A stretch of DNA of 5,222 nt. Source: Promethearchaeota archaeon (lineage in GTDB: Archaea > Asgardarchaeota > Lokiarchaeia > Sigynarchaeales > SOKP01). Shown one piece after another: positions 1 to 5,222 of the stretch; position 1 is the first letter of the stretch; every line of letters starts with the position of its first letter. The stretch is taken from contig JAEOTV010000024.1 of the NCBI GenBank assembly GCA_016839635.1, positions 1-5,222 on the forward strand. The letters run 5' to 3'. The notes below the pieces were generated by a model. It worked only from the letters and a program-made list of their open reading frames with translations, made no database searches and was not told the DNA's origin. The position numbers and the translations under genes were made by a program.

Positions 1-969
1 GTTATGGTGCCACCTGGGTTTCCAGTAGAGGAGAGAGCAAAATTACTTAAAAAGCTATCGGATATTACCCCCAAAAAATTAACTCAATCATTCTTATCAA
101 ATAGCGGAACTGAATCAGTTGAAGCTGCAATAAAGATAGTATTAGCTAATAATCGAGAGAAAAAAAAACCTGAAATTATAACTTTTAAAAGAGATTTCCA
201 TGGAAGAACTTTAGGATCATTAGCAATGACACATAATATAAAATATCGGAAAGCATTTTTATCATGGCTCAGTCCCCATGTTAAATTTGCATCTTCTGGC
301 AATATTGAATCTGTAAAAGAATTAATTAGCGAAAATACTGCGGCAATTTTTCTAGAATTAATTCAAGGAGAAGGAGGGGTTAATCCCGTTCCCCAAGAGT
401 TCCCAAAGGCTCTCAGGGAATTATGTGATGAAAAAGATATAATTTTAATAGATGACGAAGTTCAAACGGGATTTGGTAGAACGGGGAAAATGTTTGCCTA
501 TGAACATTATGATATAGTTCCTGATGTGGTTTGTATGGCAAAAGCAATTGCTGGAGGTGTGCCCATGGGGGCAACGATAGCCTCTGAAGATTTATATGAT
601 AAGCTTGAGATCGGAGAACATAATATTACTTTTGGAGGAAATCCTTTAGCCTGCGCTGCCGCAAATGCGACTATTGACATAATTATAGAAGAAAAACTCA
701 TAGAGAACTCTGCTAAGCAAGGAGAAAAAATTATTTCCAATTTGAGCAAATTTTCAGAAGGGAGTAATGTAATAAGAGATGTGAGAGGAAAAGGATTAAT
801 GATTGGTGTAGAATACAAGAAAAAGACTCAAGAAATACTTGACCAAGCAGAGAAGATGGGTGTTTTATTATTAAAAACAGGATTAACTGTTGTAAGAATT
901 GTTCCACCATTAATTATTAATGATAACCAAGTAGAAAAAGTATTAGAAGTTGTGCGTAAAATTTCATAA
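1..969 (+). CDS. argD/lysJ: Class III PLP-dependent aminotransferase, acetylornithine / LysW-aminoadipate semialdehyde type (5'-truncated)
   Basis: The reading frame is open from base 1, so the N-terminus lies outside the window; the ATG at 4 is internal. The visible 322 residues end at tandem TAA TAA. Family members run about 390-430 residues, so roughly 70-110 are missing. Seen in the sequence: the cofactor-phosphate motif SNSGTESVEAA (97-129), FHGRTLGSLAMT, the DDEVQTGFGRTG block whose second Asp (454-456) should contact the pyridine nitrogen of PLP, the Schiff-base lysine in CMAKAIAGG (codon 541-543), and TFGGNPLACAAA. The C-terminal stretch GVLLLKTGLTVVRIVPPLII resembles ArgD/LysJ rather than GABA transaminases or the archaeal class III amino acid racemases. 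By family knowledge such enzymes transfer an amino group from glutamate to N-acetylglutamate semialdehyde or the LysW-bound equivalent in arginine/lysine synthesis. The precise substrate cannot be read from sequence. The unknown gene starting near 998 follows after 28 bp and is probably co-transcribed. Confidence 0.85.
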   Translation, partial: VMVPPGFPVEERAKLLKKLSDITPKKLTQSFLSNSGTESVEAAIKIVLANNREKKKPEIITFKRDFHGRTLGSLAMTHNIKYRKAFLSWLSPHVKFASSGNIESVKELISENTAAIFLELIQGEGGVNPVPQEFPKALRELCDEKDIILIDDEVQTGFGRTGKMFAYEHYDIVPDVVCMAKAIAGGVPMGATIASEDLYDKLEIGEHNITFGGNPLACAAANATIDIIIEEKLIENSAKQGEKIISNLSKFSEGSNVIRDVRGKGLMIGVEYKKKTQEILDQAEKMGVLLLKTGLTVVRIVPPLIINDNQVEKVLEVVRKIS

Positions 970-984
970 TAACACTTATCTATA

Positions 985-989
985 AGGTG
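985..989 (+). promoter_or_regulatory. Shine-Dalgarno site AGGTG for the unknown gene at 998
   Basis: AGGTG matches the usual archaeal ribosome-binding core, complementary to the CACCU of the 16S 3' end. It lies directly behind the stop of the aminotransferase gene and ends 8 nt before an in-frame ATT codon at 998. It is over 90 nt from the first ordinary start (TTG at 1082), so it decides the start choice. ATG at 1005 and GTG at 987, in another frame, both run into a stop within two codons and cannot be what it serves. Confidence 0.6.
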
Positions 990-997
990 TTTTAAAC

Positions 998-1864
998 ATT
1001 ACAAATGTAACAGAAAAAGAGTTTCTAACAAAACTATTAGAAGTTGTTGCAAAGCTAGTAAGTATTGCTAAAGCTCAAGGGTTGCGCTTTGAAAAAATCT
1101 GGGATGATCTCTTAAAAAAGTTTAATGATAAACCTCATAAAGTACGTCAAATTCCGCTGATTGAAGACAATTTTCTCCAAGATATAGATTATCGAATTAA
1201 TACTTTAAAAATAATTGAAGCATCACAAGTAGACGGATTTTATGCGATAAAATCAATATTACAAACTCTCTATAATTCATATTTCAATTCAGAATTATTT
1301 AATAATATATTTTCCTCCGAAGATCAAAAAATGATAAAATATATGACAGCAAGAGAGATCTTAGGAAATCTTATTCTGTATAATAAAATGGATCATGAAA
1401 CTGTGCCATTGAAATATAATATAATGGCCAGAAATTATCTTCTAATCAAACTTAACGGTCAATTAGATGTTGATATTCTTGAAAATATGAAAAAACTAAA
1501 CATAGATATTAATTTAGCTGATTTAAATAAATTAATGGATGATATGGTTGCTGATGGTTTAATTAATAAAGAAAAACAAGGAGAGAATTATTTTTTTAAA
1601 TTAGAGAAAGAATTAAAATTAAGCGAAGAAGGAAATCGTCAATTTAATGAAAGTGGATTAAGAGCCATTATTCAATGGCCTACGCAATTTTGGAGGAGTT
1701 ATTACAATTTGAGAGAATTAAATGTGACTGTTGATACGAGTGTTAGATATCATGATTTTCTTCATCAAATATTAATTAAATCAGCAATCCAAGGATTCGG
1801 ATCTACCAACTTCGTAATTAAGAATTTAGTCAAATATTATGAAAAAATAAAAGAGAATAAATAA
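998..1864 (+). CDS. Unrecognised protein with probable winged-helix segment; likely ATT start
   Basis: I do not recognise this family. The first standard start is TTG at 1082 (260 residues), but the frame is open back to 986 and the 28 extra codons from ATT 998 read as a good amphipathic helix (EKEFLTKLLEVVAKLVSIAKA) running into FEKIWDDLLKKF, with an AGGTG ribosome site 8 nt upstream of ATT. I therefore prefer 998, giving about 288 residues. The protein looks soluble and mostly helical, with no signal peptide or membrane segment. Counting from TTG, residues 129-190 (DVDILENMKKLNI, then LADLNKLMDDMVADGLI, a charged hairpin, then LKLSEEGNRQF) look like a winged helix-turn-helix. The C-terminal part has a conserved-looking WPTQFWRSYYNL aromatic patch. 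It follows the aminotransferase by 28 bp and probably shares its transcript. It ends 5 nt from the convergent dtdA stop. A regulator or scaffold role is inference only. Confidence 0.75.
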   Translation: MTNVTEKEFLTKLLEVVAKLVSIAKAQGLRFEKIWDDLLKKFNDKPHKVRQIPLIEDNFLQDIDYRINTLKIIEASQVDGFYAIKSILQTLYNSYFNSELFNNIFSSEDQKMIKYMTAREILGNLILYNKMDHETVPLKYNIMARNYLLIKLNGQLDVDILENMKKLNIDINLADLNKLMDDMVADGLINKEKQGENYFFKLEKELKLSEEGNRQFNESGLRAIIQWPTQFWRSYYNLRELNVTVDTSVRYHDFLHQILIKSAIQGFGSTNFVIKNLVKYYEKIKENK

Positions 1865-1869
1865 TAGCA
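1838..1869 (-). terminator. Candidate T-rich terminator for dtdA inside the end of gene 2
   Basis: Read on the minus strand just after the dtdA stop, the sequence is pyrimidine/T-rich (TTATTTATTCTCTTTTATTTTTTCAT). Archaeal intrinsic termination commonly uses such T-runs without a hairpin. The tract coincides with the Lys-rich end of the convergent gene, so it may simply reflect coding composition. Confidence 0.3.
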
Positions 1870-2778
1870 TTAGAAGTCTTTCGTTTTTCTTATCGGTATA
1901 TCAAAATCTTCTAATAATGGTATTAAATGCTTTTTATCATCAGCATTCGTGCCTTTCCAATCAATTAAAAAACAATTTATTTGTTCCAAGTTATTAGAAA
2001 TCATTTGATCAATCATTTCCTTGTTCAAATCTCGAATAAAGTATTTAGGACATATAAATGAAATCGCTACGTTCTTATTTGAAATTATTTTTTGAAACTG
2101 AGGGGCATAATGTGGCCCTCCAAAACCAATGCCAATTTCTGGAGGTTTTTTTTTTCGAAATTCGACATACTCTAAACAAGTATCGAGAATAGCATGCCCT
2201 ACAACAAGAGCAGCTTTTTCGATTTTCCATTCCTTTTCACTACTGCCCAACTCCATAAATATTAATGGTTTTTCCAAAGAAGTTGGTCCATGATGAGTTA
2301 CTTCGATATCTAATGAGAAATCCAACATTTCTTTTATATATCTTTGTGATTCTAAGGAGATATATGCCGATTTAAGCAAGATTGCGCTTGATTTGGACAA
2401 TACTCGTGGCTTGCCTCCAAAATCCGCATCATTACTCCAATTTCCTGTAGTATGGACCAGAAATGCCGGGCGTTCTGTCTCTGATCTATGCCGACTGGCA
2501 AAAATAAGCAAATCAGGATTAATATCTGACTCATCTAATTTTAAATCGTTTAAATGAATTAATGGTTTATCAGTTAAACCAAGATATATCTCATTCTCGT
2601 TTAAATAAGTATTTTTTTTTTCTGGATCTGATTTGAATCCTTCAAATATAAATAGAGGATTTCTATGCCACTTATCATTTATTTTTTTGAACGAGTATAA
2701 CGCTGAATTTAATAAATTATCGCGTACATTCATAGAAGCTATATCCTCTGTTGAAGTTATTACCAAAAATTGCGTCAA
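1870..2778 (-). CDS. dtdA: D-aminoacyl-tRNA deacylase, archaeal/plant DTD2 type
   Basis: The 302-residue product belongs to the DTD2/GEK1 family, zinc-dependent cytosolic enzymes that hydrolyse the ester of D-amino acids wrongly attached to tRNA, so they do not enter translation. Motifs seen, in order: an N-terminal strand with a Ser-Thr turn (FLVITSTEDIAS), FASRHRSE (93-100), LVHTTGNWSNDADFGG (107-122), EVTHHGPTSL (159-168), FMELGSSEKEW (174-184), VVGHAILD (192-199) and GIGFGGPHYAPQF (216-228). The several conserved His, Glu and Asp residues are the expected zinc/catalytic set, and length is close to the family's roughly 270-300. The start is TTG, supported by a textbook GGTGAT ribosome site 6 nt upstream. 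It converges on the unknown gene (5-nt gap) and diverges from the ZIP-like membrane gene, so it probably forms its own transcript. Two A10 runs occur on its coding strand, both read in frame. Confidence 0.93.
   Translation of the reverse strand: MTQFLVITSTEDIASMNVRDNLLNSALYSFKKINDKWHRNPLFIFEGFKSDPEKKNTYLNENEIYLGLTDKPLIHLNDLKLDESDINPDLLIFASRHRSETERPAFLVHTTGNWSNDADFGGKPRVLSKSSAILLKSAYISLESQRYIKEMLDFSLDIEVTHHGPTSLEKPLIFMELGSSEKEWKIEKAALVVGHAILDTCLEYVEFRKKKPPEIGIGFGGPHYAPQFQKIISNKNVAISFICPKYFIRDLNKEMIDQMISNNLEQINCFLIDWKGTNADDKKHLIPLLEDFDIPIRKTKDF
1877..1891 (+). terminator. Candidate T-rich terminator for gene 2 inside the end of dtdA
   Basis: The run CTTTCGTTTTTCTT lies 13 nt after the stop of the + strand gene and could end its transcript in the archaeal T-tract manner. 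It also encodes the Arg/Lys-rich C-terminus of DtdA on the other strand, so composition alone could explain it. No stem-loop is evident. Confidence 0.3.
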
Positions 2779-2784
2779 ATTTCT

Positions 2785-2790
2785 ATCACC
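2785..2790 (-). promoter_or_regulatory. Shine-Dalgarno site GGTGAT fixing the TTG start of dtdA
   Basis: On the minus strand GGTGAT is a full match to the archaeal anti-Shine-Dalgarno core and lies 6 nt before the TTG at 2778. This spacing supports initiation at TTG. It also implies a leadered transcript starting upstream of 2790. Confidence 0.75.
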
Positions 2791-2823
2791 AGAAAATTTT
2801 TATAAAACTAAGCTTAAAATTTC

Positions 2824-2852
2824 AAAAAATTATATTTATAAAAAATTATATT
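2824..2852. repeat. Two direct copies of AAAAAATTATATT, 16-nt period
   Basis: The 13-mer occurs at 2824-2836 and again at 2840-2852, flanking the candidate TATA box in the divergent intergenic region. It could be a tandem regulator site, a nucleosome/histone-phasing AT tract, or simply low-complexity drift. Confidence 0.5.
2835..2842. promoter_or_regulatory. Candidate palindromic TATA box between divergent genes
   Basis: TTTATAAA is self-complementary and lies about 55-60 nt from both the dtdA start (2778) and the membrane-protein start (2894). A start site roughly 25 nt away would give leaders of about 30 nt on either side, enough to include the dtdA ribosome site. A second palindrome, TTTTATAAAA at 2798-2807, is too close to dtdA to yield a transcript carrying that ribosome site. 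The region is almost entirely A/T, so chance matches are expected. Confidence 0.3.
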
Positions 2853-2893
2853 ATTATTCAATTAAAATTATAGCAAATTTACATTAAATAAAA

Positions 2894-3865
2894 TTGATAG
2901 AAGTAGATTTAATAATCATCATAATAATAGCAATTATTTTTGGCACTGCATTCTTTATAGCTGATTTTTTTGAACATAAGCATCATCAATTACATATTTC
3001 TCTAATCGCTGGAATCTCAGTGGCCTATTTCTTTCTTGTAGTCCTTCCCGAAGTTGCTGAAGGAATGCCAGAATATCCGTTACATATGCAAATATTTGAA
3101 TATTTTTTCATTCTAATCGGTTTTATTTTTTTCCACGTGTCTGAGAAATTAATCTTACAAAAAGTTGAATCTAAATCACAAAAGCGAATGCGTAAATTAC
3201 TAAAAATGGAAAAAGATTTAGAGCTCGTAGAAGAAAATATTGAAAATGTTTTGGAATCTGAATTGCAACAAGAAAAATTAGACATTGCTGCGTTAAAAAA
3301 TTTAAATGAGTCTATTTTGGGATTAAAAGAGCAGGAAGAAACAATAAAAAAAGAAATTGAACAATATAAATTAAAAATCCAGACTCATATTAATAAAGAT
3401 TTATCCGAATTCAGATATTTCACTAACTTTGCTTACCATCTTTTAGTGGGGATTATTTTGGTTGGGCTTCTATTTATAGAATTCTTAGCAGCATTTCTTT
3501 TTTTTATTTTTGCATGGTTTAGAATAATCATTTCTAATAGATCAGAAAGACATATAATATTCACCGACTTAGAAATTTATGAAGAAAGTGATTTTGGCCT
3601 TAATTTAATTAAAAAAACACTATTAGGATTCTCAGCACTTACAGGCGTCTTTATTGGTTTGTTATTTGAACTGATTCTGCCAATAAAAATTGAATTAGAA
3701 TTAATTTATATTTTATTTTCTTTTATTTCTGGTGTGATTTTATATACGATTGTTAGAGAAGTAATTCCAGAGAAAGAAAAAGGTAATCCGTTTTACTTCT
3801 TACTCGGAGCAGTTGGTTTCATAATTATTATACTCTTTATTAAGATTTTCCCAACTTTAATATAA
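2894..3865 (+). CDS. ZIP-like multi-spanning membrane protein with coiled-coil loop
   Basis: The 323-residue product begins at TTG, the only usable start after the in-frame stop at 2885; no ribosome site precedes it, so the transcript may be leaderless. Hydrophobic segments lie at about 4-24, 33-54, 66-84, 176-194, 195-213, 240-262, 266-288 and 299-320: three, a long loop, then five, the layout of ZIP (SLC39-like) metal transporters. LIAGISVAYFFLVVLPE resembles the ZIP second helix, where many members have FLHLLPE, and the YTIVREVIPE segment resembles a late ZIP helix. The metal motifs look degenerate: HNxxDG appears as TNFAYH (177-182), and no HExxHE is seen. The loop at about 86-165 is strongly charged and heptad-like, predicting a coiled coil instead of the usual His-rich loop. 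Zinc transport is therefore doubtful; a structural or sensing role is inference. It diverges from dtdA and is separated from cdhE by 106 bp. Confidence 0.8.
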   Translation: MIEVDLIIIIIIAIIFGTAFFIADFFEHKHHQLHISLIAGISVAYFFLVVLPEVAEGMPEYPLHMQIFEYFFILIGFIFFHVSEKLILQKVESKSQKRMRKLLKMEKDLELVEENIENVLESELQQEKLDIAALKNLNESILGLKEQEETIKKEIEQYKLKIQTHINKDLSEFRYFTNFAYHLLVGIILVGLLFIEFLAAFLFFIFAWFRIIISNRSERHIIFTDLEIYEESDFGLNLIKKTLLGFSALTGVFIGLLFELILPIKIELELIYILFSFISGVILYTIVREVIPEKEKGNPFYFLLGAVGFIIIILFIKIFPTLI

Positions 3866-3880
3866 ATTTAAAACATACTA

Positions 3881-3900
3881 TATTTTTTCTTTAAATTTTT
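3881..3900 (+). terminator. T-rich terminator after the membrane protein gene
   Basis: A T-dominated tract (T6, then CTTTAAATTTTT) begins 15 nt after the stop codon. This fits archaeal T-tract termination without a hairpin and would separate the membrane-protein transcript from cdhE. Confidence 0.4.
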
Positions 3901-3914
3901 AAACAAATTTTTAA
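3893..3914 (+). promoter_or_regulatory. Candidate cdhE promoter: repeated AAATTTTTAA element
   Basis: AAATTTTTAA occurs at 3893-3902 and 3905-3914, a 12-nt period. The second copy with the preceding ACAAAT resembles an archaeal BRE plus TATA element. Initiation about 25 nt downstream would leave a leader of about 35 nt containing the GGAG ribosome site. The AT-rich background makes this tentative; the 106-nt gap holds no other recognisable element. Confidence 0.3.
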
Positions 3915-3960
3915 TTCTCTACATAATTAATCTATCTAATAATATTAAATATCATTTAAT

Positions 3961-3964
3961 GGAG
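3961..3964 (+). promoter_or_regulatory. Shine-Dalgarno GGAG for cdhE
   Basis: GGAG ends 7 nt before the ATG at 3972. An ATG overlapping the motif at 3959 is in a different frame from the conserved protein, so 3972 is the start. Confidence 0.65.
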
Positions 3965-3971
3965 AATATAA

Positions 3972-5222
3972 ATGGCAAGACCTTCACCGTTAGATATATA
4001 CGCATTACTCGATAAAAGTAATTGCGGTGATTGTGGGCTAAGCACATGCATGGCCTTCGGAACGGATCTCTTAGAAAGAAAAGTTACATTAGAAGATTGT
4101 ACTCATCTTATGAAAGAGCCTAAGCAAGCCAAAAATCTTGCAAAATTGAGAGAAATTACAACTCCTCCACAAAGACCAGTAATTATTGGTGTAGGTGAGC
4201 GAGCTTGTACTGTGGGCGGGGAAGAGATCCTTATGAGACATCAGCTTACATATTACAATGAAACTGCAATTTTTATTGAAATTTCAGATGAAGATCCAGA
4301 TTTAGAAGAAATTACCAAGTATTTAACTGATTTAAAAATTGAAAGAATGGGAGAAGTTCTTAGAATTGATGGTATAGCATTGAGATGTGTTTCTGGAGCC
4401 ATTGATCAATTTAAACTCGCTGCGAAGAAAATTTCAGAAATTTCGGATCTTCCAATTATGTTATGTTGCCTAACTAATCCAGAAATATTACTAGCTGCTG
4501 CCACAGAAATAAAAGATAAAAGACCTTTATTATATGCTGCAACTAAAGATTCATGGGAACAAGTTGGAACATTTGCCGTACAAAATAATTTACCAATTGC
4601 GGCTGTATCAAGTGATTTGGATGAATTAATTTCTTTAAGTGCGACATTACAAAAATTAGGCGCAAGAGAAATCGTTTTGGATCCGGGAACCTTCTTTGGA
4701 CCAGGTAAATTAGCATTTACTTACGATAGTATTTTACAATTAAGAAATGCTGCCATTGATAAGGAGGATCCCAATGCTGGTTGGCCAGTAATGGGCGTTC
4801 CAGCAGCTTATTGGGCTCAAGTAGATACTAAACAAGGAGATTTATGGACTCATCAATATCAAGAAGTAATTATGGGAGCTATTTTAGAGGCTATTGATAC
4901 TTCTCTAATTGTTTTACACAGTGGCCAAAAAAAAGAAGATATCTGGACGTTATTGGCTTTAATGACATTACGGCAAAGCGTCTTTTCTGATCCAAGAATT
5001 TATCCGACTACTGATCCTGGTTTGTTTCAAATTGGAGAACCTGGTGATATGGCACCAATATTTGTTACCTCAAATTATAGATTAACAAAGATACCAGTAG
5101 AAATAGACATTAAAGGAGCAAACATTGACAGTTACCTTTTAGTAGTTGATAGCGAAGGAATTGGAATCGAATCTGCTGTCGCTGGAGGTCAATTCAATGC
5201 TACAGCCATCGCAGAAGCTGTA
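3972..5222 (+). CDS. cdhE: Acetyl-CoA decarbonylase/synthase gamma subunit (corrinoid iron-sulfur protein large subunit), 3'-truncated
   Basis: The frame runs from ATG 3972 off the right edge: 417 residues of a family usually around 450-480. The product is the large corrinoid/iron-sulfur subunit (CdhE, AcsC in bacteria) of the cytosolic Wood-Ljungdahl complex. It accepts a methyl group from tetrahydromethanopterin or tetrahydrofolate on cobalt and hands it to the acetyl-CoA synthase nickel site, or the reverse. Seen: an N-terminal [4Fe-4S] domain with Cys18, 21, 26 and 43 (C-x2-C-x4-C-x16-C), the spacing I recall for archaeal CdhE; a TIM-barrel region with CTVGGEEILMRHQLTYYN (79-96), LCCLTNPE and LDPGTFFGPGK; and the start of the C-terminal B12-binding domain (TTDPGLFQIGEPGDMAPIFV, SYLLVVDSEGIGIESAVAGG). 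The usual Pro after the fourth Cys is Thr here. The gene has its own leader, so it may open a cluster with cdhD or other partners beyond the edge. Archaeal versus bacterial subtype was not resolved. Confidence 0.95.
   Translation, partial: MARPSPLDIYALLDKSNCGDCGLSTCMAFGTDLLERKVTLEDCTHLMKEPKQAKNLAKLREITTPPQRPVIIGVGERACTVGGEEILMRHQLTYYNETAIFIEISDEDPDLEEITKYLTDLKIERMGEVLRIDGIALRCVSGAIDQFKLAAKKISEISDLPIMLCCLTNPEILLAAATEIKDKRPLLYAATKDSWEQVGTFAVQNNLPIAAVSSDLDELISLSATLQKLGAREIVLDPGTFFGPGKLAFTYDSILQLRNAAIDKEDPNAGWPVMGVPAAYWAQVDTKQGDLWTHQYQEVIMGAILEAIDTSLIVLHSGQKKEDIWTLLALMTLRQSVFSDPRIYPTTDPGLFQIGEPGDMAPIFVTSNYRLTKIPVEIDIKGANIDSYLLVVDSEGIGIESAVAGGQFNATAIAEAV

Noticed and set aside
84..818. Minus-strand open frames within the aminotransferase gene
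   Set aside because: They are antisense to strongly conserved enzyme motifs and lack ribosome sites or recognisable protein features.
1..969. Class III amino acid racemase of the archaeal broad-substrate type, which would link functionally to D-aminoacyl-tRNA deacylase
   Set aside because: The C-terminal GVLLLKTGLTVVRIVPPLII pattern and the implied length fit ArgD/LysJ better, and the two genes are on opposite strands in separate transcripts.
2798..2807. TTTTATAAAA as the dtdA TATA box
   Set aside because: A start about 25 nt downstream would fall at the TTG codon and exclude the perfect GGTGAT ribosome site, so the box at 2835-2842 is favoured.
2633..2887. 84-residue + strand open frame across the dtdA start and intergenic region
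   Set aside because: Most of it is antisense to the conserved N-terminus of DtdA and the rest is AT-rich low-complexity translation with no ribosome site.
3025..3285. 86-residue minus-strand frame in the membrane protein gene
   Set aside because: Its Ser/Cys/Phe-rich composition is what antisense of a Lys/Glu-rich coiled coil produces; there is no independent support.
3866..3971. Small gene or structured RNA between the membrane protein and cdhE
   Set aside because: No open frame with a start and no GC-containing stems are seen; the stretch is plain AT-rich promoter/terminator-like sequence.

Overview
The window is about 5.2 kb of AT-rich DNA and most likely comes from an anaerobic archaeon. 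Three observations support this. There is a DTD2-type (archaeal/plant) D-aminoacyl-tRNA deacylase. There are archaeal-style Shine-Dalgarno sequences (GGTGAT, AGGTG). A Wood-Ljungdahl corrinoid protein gene is present. The Lys/Ile/Asn/Glu-rich proteins, AGA-dominated arginine codons and heavy use of non-ATG starts would fit an Asgard (Lokiarchaeia-like) genome, but nothing seen here proves that placement.

Layout. (1) Positions 1-969, + strand: 3' part of a class III PLP-dependent aminotransferase of the acetylornithine/LysW-aminoadipate semialdehyde type (ArgD/LysJ), cut by the left edge. (2) About 998-1864, + strand: an unrecognised protein of roughly 288 residues with a probable winged-helix segment, 28 bp downstream of gene 1 and probably co-transcribed with it. 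Its best-supported start is a non-canonical ATT placed 8 nt after an AGGTG ribosome site; the first ordinary start (TTG, 1082) would remove a convincing helix. (3) 1870-2778, - strand: dtdA, converging on gene 2 with a 5-nt gap. (4) 2779-2893: an extremely AT-rich divergent promoter region. (5) 2894-3865, + strand: a ZIP-like multi-spanning membrane protein whose metal-binding motifs look degenerate and whose cytoplasmic loop is a long coiled coil. (6) 3866-3971: an AT-rich intergenic region with a T-rich terminator and a repeated AAATTTTTAA element. (7) 3972 to the right edge, + strand: cdhE/acsC, the gamma subunit (large subunit of the corrinoid iron-sulfur protein) of acetyl-CoA decarbonylase/synthase, cut by the right edge.

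How the genes relate. They do not form one pathway. The aminotransferase serves lysine/arginine biosynthesis, DtdA removes mischarged D-amino acids from tRNA, and CdhE carries the methyl group for acetyl-CoA synthesis or cleavage. Gene 1 with gene 2 and the right-hand cdhE transcript look like separate transcription units, with dtdA and the membrane protein diverging between them. I saw no RNA genes, CRISPR arrays, insertion sequences or attachment sites. The points most worth following up are the ATT start of gene 2, the ZIP-like protein with a coiled-coil loop and lost metal ligands, and the compact divergent promoter region.
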